From: CAZWRK01 sp964635875
Lineage (GTDB): Bacteria > Pseudomonadota > Gammaproteobacteria > Burkholderiales > Aquaspirillaceae
Reading direction: 5' to 3'
DNA length: 36,147 bases
NCBI GenBank assembly: GCA_964635875.1
Contig: CAZWRK010000035.1
Location: 1 to 36,147, forward strand
Part shown: in pieces, positions 22,272 through 32,206 of the stretch
Layout: each line of letters opens with the position of its first letter
Numbering within the stretch: the first letter of the stretch is position 1
Position numbers and translations under genes: made by a program
Notes under the pieces: generated by a model
Database searches by the model: none
The model's input: only the letters and a program-made list of their open reading frames with translations
Told to the model about the DNA's origin: nothing

Positions 22272-23608
22272 ACCTAAAAAATTTAATAACCAAATATCGA
22301 AAGCAGTCTTCCGGTTCAAAACAACCCAAGAAAGCGGAAGACCTAAAAGCAACCGGTCTTTCCACCACGTCGGGCGGTCGATACACGCGGGATCAGGTTA
22401 TTGCAGATTACAAGAAGCTTGGAAAAACACCAACTGAAGCCGATATAAAGAACTGGACTAAATACGGAAGACAGGGACAAATTCTTGTTGAGCTTAATCC
22501 AAAGAACTTTGAAGTGCGAGACCTTAACGGAACGCAGGTTCGCGTCTATAAAAACCCATCGTCCCTTAATCGCCCGTTTGATTTATCCAATAAAGAGGGG
22601 CAGGTATTCGCAGTTCCAAAAGGAACATCGGTTGCGTCTGGCAAGAACTATAAGCTTGTTACATCGCAGGATGGATACGATTACTACGTAAATTCTGGCC
22701 GCCAATCTGGTGGTTTAGCCGGAAAGATTTCAGATATTACTGGAATAAAAGAAATTGGAACTGTTTCCAAGTACATTCCAAACGAAGTAATGGCCGCTGT
22801 AGATCCGCTTGGTGTGAATACGGCTGTATTGTTTGGGCCTAGGAAGGCGGGGGCAATAACAAGCACTATCGCAGACTATACCGGTTTAAAAGAATCTGAG
22901 GTTGGAACGCTTCAGCAGGGTGCTGCAACGGCGATGAGCATTGCACTTGCTCTTGCTGGACATCCCTATATCGGTGCCGCAATGGAGTCTAGCATGCAGG
23001 CAGGAAATTACTTTAAGGGAAACCAATCTCTTCGTAGCGCAATAATTAATTCGGGAATAGCTTTCAGCTTGGCCGGAGCAACTGATCTTGCATCGCGCTA
23101 TTTTTCACCAAAAACACCGGCCAATGGGCCGCAAATGCGTGGCCCATATCAGCCAAAGGATTCTGGATTCTTTACCGCTGGTGAGCCTTATAGCGTTGGT
23201 GGTGAGGGTTCTACTATAGGAAGCCCATCGTATTCAAATCCTTCAGCTACAATGGATCTTGGCGGGAAGACAATCAGTCTTGAAGGTTTGACACCGGCAG
23301 AGCGGGTGAATGCCCAAATATCTGGCTATACCGCCAACCTTGATGCCACTAGATTAAATTCAGAAATAGCCAAAGGATTCTTTTCTAATCCGATGAATAC
23401 CATTGCGCTGGCTGGCTTGGGCGCAAGTATCGCAGCGCCATTTATTCAATATAAACTTCAGCAGAAGGCTCAAGATAAACAGAATAAACGCGATGATGAA
23501 ATGCGAGCCGAGGAAGAAGCTTTTAAAATGAACTACCTGGAGACGCAAATGGCGTTATCTGAATCAGCCTCTCATGGAGAAGCTCCTGATACACCATCGT
23601 TATACTAA
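22268..23608 (+). CDS. putative internal virion (ejection) protein, 446 aa
   Basis: The N-terminal half is basic and polar with a Lys/Gly-rich start. Residues about 210-275 contain Ala/Gly-rich hydrophobic helices (AATAMSIALALAGHPYIGAA; SAIINSGIAFSLAGATDLAS) that look able to insert in membranes. Around 375-395 there is another hydrophobic helix (IALAGLGASIAAPFIQYK) followed by a charged coil (LQQKAQDKQNKRDDEMRAEE). This mix is common in proteins packaged in podovirus heads and injected with DNA. It heads a run of four such genes ending in a 1770-aa protein. No enzyme motif seen. Confidence 0.6.
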   Translation: MNLKNLITKYRKQSSGSKQPKKAEDLKATGLSTTSGGRYTRDQVIADYKKLGKTPTEADIKNWTKYGRQGQILVELNPKNFEVRDLNGTQVRVYKNPSSLNRPFDLSNKEGQVFAVPKGTSVASGKNYKLVTSQDGYDYYVNSGRQSGGLAGKISDITGIKEIGTVSKYIPNEVMAAVDPLGVNTAVLFGPRKAGAITSTIADYTGLKESEVGTLQQGAATAMSIALALAGHPYIGAAMESSMQAGNYFKGNQSLRSAIINSGIAFSLAGATDLASRYFSPKTPANGPQMRGPYQPKDSGFFTAGEPYSVGGEGSTIGSPSYSNPSATMDLGGKTISLEGLTPAERVNAQISGYTANLDATRLNSEIAKGFFSNPMNTIALAGLGASIAAPFIQYKLQQKAQDKQNKRDDEMRAEEEAFKMNYLETQMALSESASHGEAPDTPSLY

Positions 23609-24291
23609 TGGCTACCAATCCATACAAAGTTACAGTACCCGAAGATGTTTCATACCGAAGCCTTTCTGATTTTGGTATCGACTCAACACCCATAGCCAGT
23701 ATCGACACGAAGTCCGGCTCTTTTGGTGATTTCAATTTAGACCAAGCATTCGATAAATTCGCAGAACTGTCTCTATCAGTAGCGTCTGATTATGCCCAAG
23801 GTAAAATACCGGATGATGTTGCTCAGGCTGTAGAGATTGCTTCAAATGAAAAAGGTTTAATGCGAGGAATTGGAACCGGAAGCGGGGCCAGGAATTTAGT
23901 GGCACGTGATCTTGGGCTTCTATCTACACAGCTTCAGCAGACTGGAATTCAGTTGGGTCAGCAGACTCAATCTTTGATCGAGGGCAAGCGTCAATTCAAC
24001 ATCAACATGCAGAAATCGATTGATGAGGCCAACAAGAATATCCAATTAAATAATGCGAACTTCCTAAATAACGTTCGTCAGTTGGATTTGTCGGAGTCAG
24101 AGCTTAAACTGAGGGCCGAATCGACGAATGCGGCAAATGCGCTACAAATAAGTCAGCTTATTGCTAATATGGTTCAGTTTGGACAAGATTTACAATACCG
24201 ATATACTGCCAGTGGTTATGGCAACGTTAATACCAAAGGATTATTTAAAGACGTTAAAAATTATGTCGGAGATTTGAAGGAGTACTTATAA
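23608..24291 (+). CDS. putative internal virion protein, Gln/Asn-rich coiled coil, 227 aa
   Basis: Starts at the TAATG shared with the previous gene. After a 40-residue polar N-terminus, the protein is mostly long amphipathic helix rich in Gln and Asn (LLSTQLQQTGIQLGQQTQSL; DEANKNIQLNNANFLNNVRQ). This recalls the small ejection proteins of podoviruses (T7 gp14 or P22 gp7/gp20 in size class). No membrane helix is clear. Role inferred from position and composition. Confidence 0.58.
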   Translation: MATNPYKVTVPEDVSYRSLSDFGIDSTPIASIDTKSGSFGDFNLDQAFDKFAELSLSVASDYAQGKIPDDVAQAVEIASNEKGLMRGIGTGSGARNLVARDLGLLSTQLQQTGIQLGQQTQSLIEGKRQFNINMQKSIDEANKNIQLNNANFLNNVRQLDLSESELKLRAESTNAANALQISQLIANMVQFGQDLQYRYTASGYGNVNTKGLFKDVKNYVGDLKEYL

Positions 24292-26138
24292 TGGCTGAAC
24301 CTGTTTTAGATATTACATCCATTCCTTCGTCGATCTTAAAGTTTGCCGATGTCATGGGGCAGAGCTATAACGACCGAGAAACACGCATTGCACGCGCAGA
24401 AGATAGTTACTCACGCTCACTTGGTAATCTTGGACAGGTGTTTGCAAATGCAGCAGAGCGCGAACGACGCGATGCTCCACTGATACAGATGAAGAAGTAC
24501 GCCTCAGAAACCATGCAGGCTATACCGCTGAATTTCTCTTCTGGATTTGCGGGTGAGGCGTATGCTGGTTATCAGAATTTAATGGATACATACAAGTACA
24601 ATCCGGCCTTTCAAAGAGTCGTTATTGAAGACCCTGTTTTATACGATCAATTTAAAAATATATCTCAAGTATTCTCTAATGATGTTCCGCTAAGTAAGGA
24701 TGGGTCAAATCGGGTTAATTTCGCCAATCTACTCACGAATAGGGGTACGGTTTACGCTTACGATCAGGCCAAAAGGATTCTTCCAACAATCCCGTCGCAG
24801 CAGCGTTCCGATTTTCTTTCCATGATTGGACTTCCTCAAGAAGTTGTTCGTTATGATCCGATTAACGGAGTAATGACGGCAACGCCCGATGAGGTGTATC
24901 AGGGGTTGCATGCAAAGACGCTGACGACCGCACACCCTGAATTAAGTTTTGCCGACTCTTACTCCATTGTTTCAATGCGTAAATACGGCGGTGCAAACGG
25001 TCTTTTGGAAAAGGCTGACTACATAAGAGATCAGCTTTCGGTTAATCCTGTGGCCGGATTTTTTGCTGCTAGAAACTATCAAAGCGGGGAATTGAATAAC
25101 GATGTTGCTTTGCTTCGTTCTGCGGGTGCTGCTGACAAGGAATTTCTTGATCGTGTCGATCCTGCAAAACTTTATAACGAAGCCATTCAATCCAGGGTTG
25201 TTGTGGGTGGTCAGGCCCGTCCCATCAGCGAAGCTCTTTCAATGGCTGTAAATGATCCTGATGCAAGACGCGAATTATTAAATCTTGTTCCAGATGATCA
25301 AAAGGTTTTCGTGGTTAATGAAATGAGAAAGCTTGGATACAATATTAATCCGAGTGAAGTGGTATTAACCCAAGATGTTCTTAATGGAATTGCTCCGGCC
25401 ATCAATATGAATTCGCCGGAAGGTCAGGTGTACAACACCATCAAATCGGGTATCGCGCCGCAGCGAGCCATTGCCGATTTGTTTAATTTCCAAAAGAACG
25501 GCGATGCGTATAAAGACATTAACCCCGATGTGAATGGGGTCATAAATCCATCATTGAATGATAATGGGCGACCTGTATTTAACGACAAAGCTTTATCTGG
25601 CTTGGGTGGTAAAGTTCCAAATCTTAATGAGGTTCTTGATAATGATGCCGTATTAAAATCTGCCATCCAAGATGTTTCTGTTTCTCCGGCGCAGCGTGGC
25701 CTATCCTTGGGTTTGGCTATTGCACGCGCAAAAGATAAAACGTTAAAAGACATGTACATCACCACTAGCAATATTGGTAATACAATCAATTCTGCCTTGA
25801 ATAATTTGGGCTTGGCCATGCCAGCCAATAATGTCGGTATTGATTCGGCGTTGGATCAAATCGTTAAATCTGGTGCGAGGAACTTTGAAATGACCGATCC
25901 GAATGACGAGACAAAAATGATCTCTGGTGTAAGCTACCTTGAGGAACAGCTGGATGCGCTTAGTTCAGACATTAAAAAACTTTCTAAATTTAATGATCCA
26001 AATGCGGGTCAGGCCGTTAAGATACGAGATGGAATGAAAAACTTTATCAGAAACCTTGACGCAAAGAACGGGTCAGTAACAGATCCGTATAATGTACAAG
26101 CTAAAGCGTTGTCTCAAATACCTGTTATGGTGCCTTAA
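24291..26138 (+). CDS. putative internal virion protein, 615 aa
   Basis: A 615-aa, mainly helical soluble protein; the start overlaps the previous stop (TAATG) and the stop overlaps the next start. It begins MAEPVLDITSIPSSILKFAD and has many Asn/Asp-Pro turns and Leu/Ala helices. No lysozyme (transglycosylase) Glu motif or protease motif stands out. It sits between a coiled-coil protein and the giant protein, the order expected for ejection-vessel components. I do not recognise a family. Confidence 0.58.
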   Translation: MAEPVLDITSIPSSILKFADVMGQSYNDRETRIARAEDSYSRSLGNLGQVFANAAERERRDAPLIQMKKYASETMQAIPLNFSSGFAGEAYAGYQNLMDTYKYNPAFQRVVIEDPVLYDQFKNISQVFSNDVPLSKDGSNRVNFANLLTNRGTVYAYDQAKRILPTIPSQQRSDFLSMIGLPQEVVRYDPINGVMTATPDEVYQGLHAKTLTTAHPELSFADSYSIVSMRKYGGANGLLEKADYIRDQLSVNPVAGFFAARNYQSGELNNDVALLRSAGAADKEFLDRVDPAKLYNEAIQSRVVVGGQARPISEALSMAVNDPDARRELLNLVPDDQKVFVVNEMRKLGYNINPSEVVLTQDVLNGIAPAINMNSPEGQVYNTIKSGIAPQRAIADLFNFQKNGDAYKDINPDVNGVINPSLNDNGRPVFNDKALSGLGGKVPNLNEVLDNDAVLKSAIQDVSVSPAQRGLSLGLAIARAKDKTLKDMYITTSNIGNTINSALNNLGLAMPANNVGIDSALDQIVKSGARNFEMTDPNDETKMISGVSYLEEQLDALSSDIKKLSKFNDPNAGQAVKIRDGMKNFIRNLDAKNGSVTDPYNVQAKALSQIPVMVP

Positions 26139-29100
26139 TGAGTCTACAAGAAGCCTTTGATTCTATCGAAGCATCGGTAGCTCCAAACCCAAACGTAGAT
26201 CTTGCCGTCATTACAGGGATTCGCGGAGAAGAAGCCGGCCTATCCAGACCAATGAGTTCAGGCATATTAAAAGATTCAGCCAATGCCGCAGTAAGAGCCT
26301 GGGACAATACACGACTTTCTTTTTTAAATACTCTTTCATCACTTGGGGCTGATTGGGCAGAGGATTGGGCTGGCGGTATCCGTGCTCATGTGGCCTCCAA
26401 TATGCAGATATACAACAGACCGCTTAACCAGTCGTTGGCTTCTAAGTTTGCGTCTTCGGCCACGGAAGGATTAGTGATGTCGGCTCCGGCTATTGCTGCA
26501 TCGGCTCTTGGGTTGGGTGGCGCTTCCTTAGCTGGACTTGCTTTAACAACAGCAGGAAGAATCGGAACTGCAAGCGCATTCTCGACCATATTCGCTCAAT
26601 CCTTGGGTGATGCCAAGGATGAGGTAGATCGCCTTTCTAATGGCGAATTAACCCCAACCCAGGCGTGGGGGTGGGCCGTAGGTAAATCGCTCATTCAAGC
26701 CGGATCTGAATCGTGGTTTGGTTTAGAGACAAGACTTGGCGCCGGATTGAATCAGGCAGCTAAAGCGATTACCGGAAAGGTTGCAGCCAAAGAAGGTGGT
26801 CAATTAACCTTGGAGCAGTTGGGTAGATATGCGATGGGAAGACCATGGGTTGGCGGGTTAAAGACGGCGATGGAGGGTATTGCCAAGGAAACAGGTGAAG
26901 AATTTGTAGCTGGAAGCTTTGACACAACGGCCAATCAGATCATATCCGGTAATGATATTTCTTTAAAAGACTCTATTGCTGAAGGACTTTCACAAGCATG
27001 GCAAGCAGTTCCTTCGGTTATGTCGATGGTCGGCTTCGGAGCTATGGTTAAAACCCAAGAGCGGGAGAACCTTAAAAACGCCACGCTTCACGGCATTGGA
27101 GATCAAGAAGCTCAAAAAGCCAAGGAAACGGCTCTATACGCCCAAAATAAGGCAGGAATTTTAGAGGTAGATCAAACCCTGCTTCAGCAGGAAAATGACC
27201 GCATACAGGCAATTAAGTATGATTATGCGGCTAAGGGGTTACTCAACGAGCAAGACGCCGATTCTATGGGTGAATTCGTTCGTGGTGTGTCTCGAAACCT
27301 AGCTCTTATGGAGCGTGCCAATGGGACAAGACCAAACGCTCTCCCGATTGATTACATCGAAAGCCAACTGACCGGATTGGTAAACGTAGATCCGTCTGGT
27401 CGTAGCGGTCTTAATCAGGCCGACATGAACACTCTTTTGGGAATATATAAGGCCGGCTCTACATCTGGAGAGATTCTTTCTTTCCTCCTTGAAAAGAATC
27501 CTCAATTTGCATCCAGCCTGAATAATATCCTTGATTCTTCTTCGGCCATATCGTTTGAACGCGAGAATAAAAGCTATCAGAAGCATCTTGAAGATCTGGT
27601 TGGTAAAGCTAGGCCAGATGAGGTTTCTGAATCCTATCGTCAATTCCTTTCGCAGAAACTTAAAGAGCGACCATTGAATAAAGATAGGGTTGTTTTAACA
27701 CCGCAGGAAACAAAGAAGATCGTTCCATTTGGAATGTTTCGAGAGCTTTTCGTTCAGCCGTTAACCGGAATCAAGCTTGGCCTTGGTTCATACACAGCCA
27801 ACATCCGAGGAAATCAACTAGTTCTTACGCCTGAATTTGAAATCAAACAATCTTCCAAGGTGTCCAAGGCCGAACCTCTATCCAGTAAGGCGGTTGATAA
27901 ACAAGCATCGCAGATAGCGTCCGATATTCAAGCCGAACAACAAAAGATTTCCGATGAATTGGCAGCCAAGACCAATATAGAAATACCGGAACAAACATCC
28001 ACACCGGTTATTGGATATAAACTTGATTTAAATCAGCGCATTAAAACGGGCGAAGAAGCTATTATTCGGACGGCTGAAGGAATTGCTGAAGATCAAGGAC
28101 TTCCAACGCCCGTACCAGAATCAAGGCAGCGTTTAACAAAAGCCGTGGCAGAGAATATTCGATTAAAGAATGCGGTATTTGAATATGACAACCTACAACA
28201 AATCTATGATGAAGTACTTGAACAAGGACAAACAATTGAACCGGATGCGAAAAGCGAAGAAGCCAAAAAAGAAAAATCCGCTGAACAAAAGCGGCGTGAG
28301 GAATTTGATTTAATTGAATCAAAACGACGAGAAAAATTCGAGATAATGGCGAAGGCAGAAAATAATAAGCGACCATTGGCCCAAGGAAAAGAACAGCTCA
28401 AAGGTCTGTATCTTCCTGATTATCTTTTAACCATATTCTTCACGGGTGCTGATCCATCAACGATTGTTGAAGAGTGGTTTCATCACATCACCGCGAATCA
28501 ATTGCTACCAGCTCAATTTGAAAAGATTTTAACGGAAGCCTACGGGAGTCCAGAAGAGAAGAAGCGTGGAGCAATACTGACGAACGAAACACACGAGAAG
28601 GTTGCCGCATCCCTATTGAACTACATCAAAAACAGTAACATCAACGAACCGGAAGTAACTACGGCATTCAATTGGCTTAAAAACGCTCTTGGTCAAACGG
28701 AGCAAAACATAAAAGATTCGACGTTTGATTTTAAATCTTTGGTTAAATCAACTACAGATGAAGAGGTTTATGGATTATGGAAAGAAGCTGGTGATGCTGC
28801 CGCCGATTCCATGCGCGGGAATCCTCCGTCTGTAGAAAATTTCGATACATTGGAGGAGGAAACAGCCCAAGCTTTGGATGAAGTTGATGAGGCTGACTTG
28901 GATGATTTCCTTGGAAAGCCATTGGCTCAGATTGGGATACCCAAAGAAGCGGGTAAGGTATCTAGTGCGATTCATAAAAAGGCACGAGATAAAATGCTTA
29001 AAGTGGCCATGAGGTTATTCCCCGAACTTGGTCAAATAACATCGTTAAATCAATTAGGGCTTGATGACAAAGGTAACTACAATCAAGAGCTTCATAACGC

Positions 29101-31450
29101 CCGTCGTGTTGTAATGAATCGTTTTATCGGTCGGATGGGAAGATCTGTAAGAAAGATTAACTGGACCGAAAGCCGCGTCTCGAAGGAAATAGAGCAGATC
29201 AAAAAAGATGCCATGAAGGAGTTCTCAAATATACCCGACGTGGTTGACTCCGCTGGTTACATGGCTTCAGGTGGGCCGATGGTGTGGCAGTATTTAAAGC
29301 AGGCGGCAAGCTCAACCCACAACATGATTTCGCGTTACACCGACTATCTGGATACATCGCTCCGTTGGTTGGGATTGAACAATAAAGATTCAATCTTCAC
29401 CAAATTGTCCGAAGAATTGTTCGATGCCGATATTATATCCAAAAGATACAACGATTCGTATTCAGAGAAGGCGGCCAATAAATATGGATTACTGAATCGT
29501 TATAATGAAGTTGAGTTGGACGGGCGACCACATTCACTTGATGAAGTAATGGGTCTTTACGTTCATACAAATGGACAGAAATTGAATTATGCCAGCGACC
29601 GCGAGGCCATTGATGATTTAAACAAGAAGAACGAAAAAGAAACGATCTCTGATGTGGAATGGAGGCAGCTTGCCTTGCTTTCTTCAAACCGCGTTCGAGA
29701 TAAGGTGAGCGTAAAGGCCATTAACCAGGCCGTGGATTACGTCAACAATAACAATCAGTTAAAAGATGTCATCGAATTCACGCAGGCAGAAATGGCGAAG
29801 ATCCACTCCATTGTTAAGACTTTCATGAAAGATGTTCTCGGTGTGGATATCGGAACTCAGAATGGGATGTATATTCACACTCAACGGGATAATGGCGTTG
29901 TCAGCGATGACAAGCTGTTCTCGTACCTGTCTCAATTGGGACAGGAGTTTAAAGCAAAGGCGGGTGTTGGTCTTTTATCTCCCATGCAGGAACGTAGACA
30001 GGTTACAGGTGAACCCATTCGTTTAGATTACCTGAATCTATCGGAAGACTATATCGAAAGACTGAATCATTTTATAACCCATGCGGCCACCACAAAGAAG
30101 ATTATTGCAACATTAAGCGATTCAGAAATAAGGAATCAAATATTTTCAAAGTTCGGCGAGGATGGATTACGTAAAGTAGATCGTATGATTAAACAGGCTC
30201 GCGCTGCCTTGTCTCCTAACGGTCGGGTGAGTGAAAGAACGTGGGCTGATTCAACATTAAGCAAGTTGAGGATGGGTGTTTCGATGGCGGGTATTGGACT
30301 CAAGCCGTGGGTTACGCTACTGAATTATTTATCATTCGTAAGCGGCGTTGGGGATATAGGTGTTAAGGCGGGGTTCACCAACTTCTTAAAGGCGTTGATG
30401 TACGTAACCGGTAAGAGATTAAGCAAGGAGGGTGGATTTGGATTTAAGGCAGGTTATCATCCGTTGGCTGGATATGAGCCGTATGAAAAGCTGAAGCATC
30501 TATCGCCCATGCTGAGTTTTTCGCAGAACGTTGAGCAATATGAAGCCAGTCGTCGCAAGAGCACGGCTATGGATAAGTTCGTCAGAAGTATTGGTGTAGC
30601 TGATAACATGGCGCAATTGGCCTATAACGCCCATCAGCAGGCGGATTGGATTACACGTTTCTCGGTATGGCAAACAGTATTTGAAACCGAAAAAGAAAAT
30701 CTAATGAAGCAGGGTTTTAGCGAGGAAGAGGCAACGGGCAAGGCGGCGAGGATGGCTGATGCAGAGGCTATTAAATACATTCCAGTTAATCTATCTTCTA
30801 GGAAATCGTACTTTCAGCAGACGAGTGAGATGGCTAGATTATGGGCGCCGTTCAGCGCACAACAGATTCAGTTTATGAATGCTTATGAGAAAGATTTTAT
30901 CGTTCCATTTATTTCGGCATACAAGATGGCAAAGGGTGGCGAGTTTGACAGGCTTAAATCCGCGTTTGGAACGCTGGCAGAAAAGAAAAAACTAAAGACT
31001 GCTTTATGGTCTGTGGTTATTCCGGCTGTTTTATTTGGATGGTTACAGCGAAGAAGGCTGCCCGATGAAGATGAATTGATTGGTGATATTATTACTTATC
31101 CGTTTGGTATGTTGCCAATAATTGGGCCGGCCATGCAGAATATGTATTTTGACAAGGATAATTATCTTCGGTTAAATCCTGTTATTATTCTTTCCGACGT
31201 TAAGAGGAACTACAACGCCTTCGTTGATTTAAAGAAAGCATATACCGGAGAGAAGGATGTTGATCTAGTTAAGACACTGGCAAACACAACGCTGGTGGCC
31301 GGTGACGTATTAGGTGTTCCAAAGTTCCTTACGCAGAATGCGCCAAAAGCTATTACAGATTTTGCAAACGAACGCGACGCAGAAGAGGCGGCTAAGAAGC
31401 TTGCTCTGAGTCTTCTATTTGGAGGGGTTCCGAAACCTCCGAAGAAATAA
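26138..31450 (+). CDS. giant internal virion protein, polyvalent-type, 1770 aa
   Basis: The largest gene and last of the late operon. The N-terminal 200 residues contain Ala/Gly-rich hydrophobic stretches (VMSAPAIAASALGLGGASLA). Charged helical linkers occupy about 560-760. Near residues 775-783, STIVEEWFHHI resembles the HEXXH zinc-peptidase helix of phage polyvalent proteins, but with Glu where the first His should be. The last 230 residues (about 1540-1770) have hydrophobic helices and proline-rich turns (VIPAVLFGWLQ; ITYPFGMLPIIGPAM) that recall the LPD38 domain near the end of large polyvalent phage proteins. It is probably packaged in the head and injected; the peptidase activity may be lost. 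Its 3' end overlaps the opposite-strand gene by 59 bases. Confidence 0.72.
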   Translation: MSLQEAFDSIEASVAPNPNVDLAVITGIRGEEAGLSRPMSSGILKDSANAAVRAWDNTRLSFLNTLSSLGADWAEDWAGGIRAHVASNMQIYNRPLNQSLASKFASSATEGLVMSAPAIAASALGLGGASLAGLALTTAGRIGTASAFSTIFAQSLGDAKDEVDRLSNGELTPTQAWGWAVGKSLIQAGSESWFGLETRLGAGLNQAAKAITGKVAAKEGGQLTLEQLGRYAMGRPWVGGLKTAMEGIAKETGEEFVAGSFDTTANQIISGNDISLKDSIAEGLSQAWQAVPSVMSMVGFGAMVKTQERENLKNATLHGIGDQEAQKAKETALYAQNKAGILEVDQTLLQQENDRIQAIKYDYAAKGLLNEQDADSMGEFVRGVSRNLALMERANGTRPNALPIDYIESQLTGLVNVDPSGRSGLNQADMNTLLGIYKAGSTSGEILSFLLEKNPQFASSLNNILDSSSAISFERENKSYQKHLEDLVGKARPDEVSESYRQFLSQKLKERPLNKDRVVLTPQETKKIVPFGMFRELFVQPLTGIKLGLGSYTANIRGNQLVLTPEFEIKQSSKVSKAEPLSSKAVDKQASQIASDIQAEQQKISDELAAKTNIEIPEQTSTPVIGYKLDLNQRIKTGEEAIIRTAEGIAEDQGLPTPVPESRQRLTKAVAENIRLKNAVFEYDNLQQIYDEVLEQGQTIEPDAKSEEAKKEKSAEQKRREEFDLIESKRREKFEIMAKAENNKRPLAQGKEQLKGLYLPDYLLTIFFTGADPSTIVEEWFHHITANQLLPAQFEKILTEAYGSPEEKKRGAILTNETHEKVAASLLNYIKNSNINEPEVTTAFNWLKNALGQTEQNIKDSTFDFKSLVKSTTDEEVYGLWKEAGDAAADSMRGNPPSVENFDTLEEETAQALDEVDEADLDDFLGKPLAQIGIPKEAGKVSSAIHKKARDKMLKVAMRLFPELGQITSLNQLGLDDKGNYNQELHNARRVVMNRFIGRMGRSVRKINWTESRVSKEIEQIKKDAMKEFSNIPDVVDSAGYMASGGPMVWQYLKQAASSTHNMISRYTDYLDTSLRWLGLNNKDSIFTKLSEELFDADIISKRYNDSYSEKAANKYGLLNRYNEVELDGRPHSLDEVMGLYVHTNGQKLNYASDREAIDDLNKKNEKETISDVEWRQLALLSSNRVRDKVSVKAINQAVDYVNNNNQLKDVIEFTQAEMAKIHSIVKTFMKDVLGVDIGTQNGMYIHTQRDNGVVSDDKLFSYLSQLGQEFKAKAGVGLLSPMQERRQVTGEPIRLDYLNLSEDYIERLNHFITHAATTKKIIATLSDSEIRNQIFSKFGEDGLRKVDRMIKQARAALSPNGRVSERTWADSTLSKLRMGVSMAGIGLKPWVTLLNYLSFVSGVGDIGVKAGFTNFLKALMYVTGKRLSKEGGFGFKAGYHPLAGYEPYEKLKHLSPMLSFSQNVEQYEASRRKSTAMDKFVRSIGVADNMAQLAYNAHQQADWITRFSVWQTVFETEKENLMKQGFSEEEATGKAARMADAEAIKYIPVNLSSRKSYFQQTSEMARLWAPFSAQQIQFMNAYEKDFIVPFISAYKMAKGGEFDRLKSAFGTLAEKKKLKTALWSVVIPAVLFGWLQRRRLPDEDELIGDIITYPFGMLPIIGPAMQNMYFDKDNYLRLNPVIILSDVKRNYNAFVDLKKAYTGEKDVDLVKTLANTTLVAGDVLGVPKFLTQNAPKAITDFANERDAEEAAKKLALSLLFGGVPKPPKK

Positions 31451-31919
31451 CAACGGCTTCTTTCATTTTCTCTTTGGCCTGTTTTAGAATCGTAACGGCA
31501 CAACCAACAAGAGATACGTTAATAACCTGCTGCTGACGTTTTGTTGCATCACCCACACCAAGCACCTGTGAACCTATTTCAAAGCCCGTCTTGGCCGCGC
31601 CAGCCGCCGCCTTTAGTTCTTTCTCATCACTGGCCTTTTCGATGAAGTGCTTGGCTTTATCGGTTATCTTCTCGGATATGTTGATGTTTTTTATAATGAA
31701 CTCATCCTGCTTCTTGAGAATCATTTTCTGTAGGGATGTGTCAGATTTCTTGGCCAGATCTTCTTTGAACTTTTTTCGATCGCCAGACCATTTGTTACGA
31801 TAGTACCAGGACTTCACAACGCTTAAAGGTAGTGACATCTTCTTGGCTATTTCAGTCAAGGGTTCTCCGGCCTTGAACATGGACTTGGCCTGTTCTTTTA
31901 TTTCAAACGAGTAACGCAT
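31392..31919 (-). CDS. terS: terminase small subunit-like HTH protein
   Basis: A 175-aa basic protein starting with a helix-turn-helix: KEQAKSMFKAGEPLTEIAKK then MSLPLSVVKSWYYRNKW (about residues 8-44), as in small terminase subunits that recognise the packaging site. A long charged helix (about 45-105) could be the oligomerisation core, and the acidic C-terminus (EVSEPLQIEDSEQ) could contact the large subunit. It lies about 27 kb from terL on the other strand, as the final gene of the leftward operon. The alternative is a transcription regulator. The last 59 bases are antisense to the end of the giant ejection gene. Confidence 0.62.
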   Translation of the reverse strand: MRYSFEIKEQAKSMFKAGEPLTEIAKKMSLPLSVVKSWYYRNKWSGDRKKFKEDLAKKSDTSLQKMILKKQDEFIIKNINISEKITDKAKHFIEKASDEKELKAAAGAAKTGFEIGSQVLGVGDATKRQQQVINVSLVGCAVTILKQAKEKMKEAVVISSEVSEPLQIEDSEQAS

Positions 31920-32206
31920 CTTTTTATAATAACCAATGCTTTTATAATTAAATCAATAGGACGAATTATATATAAATATTTTTTGATTGGATAAAGCCAT
32001 TTGTATTTTGCATATGTACACGGACCAAAAAACTCAACAAACCAATTGCTATACTTGTGAAGTTTTATTTCTTTATTATGAATATCATATGTCATAACCA
32101 ATATTATCTTGCCGCATTCATCGCAGGTATAAACACACACATCTTTTCTGATGTACCTTCTGAAGATATCGTGAATAAAGCCCTTCTTTTCGTGCTGCCA
32201 ACTCAC
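31898..32206 (-). CDS. hypothetical membrane-associated protein with a CxxC knuckle, 102 aa
   Basis: GTG start overlapping the stop of the co-chaperonin gene (GTGA), with AGGA upstream. CVYTCDECGKIILVM (about residues 24-38) has a C-x2-C zinc-knuckle look, with only one more cysteine in the middle part. The C-terminal third is Tyr/Ile/Leu-rich and basic (YPIKKYLYIIRPIDLIIKAL), possibly a membrane-binding helix. It overlaps the start of the HTH gene by 22 bases. Function unknown. Confidence 0.6.
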   Translation of the reverse strand: MSWQHEKKGFIHDIFRRYIRKDVCVYTCDECGKIILVMTYDIHNKEIKLHKYSNWFVEFFGPCTYAKYKWLYPIKKYLYIIRPIDLIIKALVIIKRCVTRLK

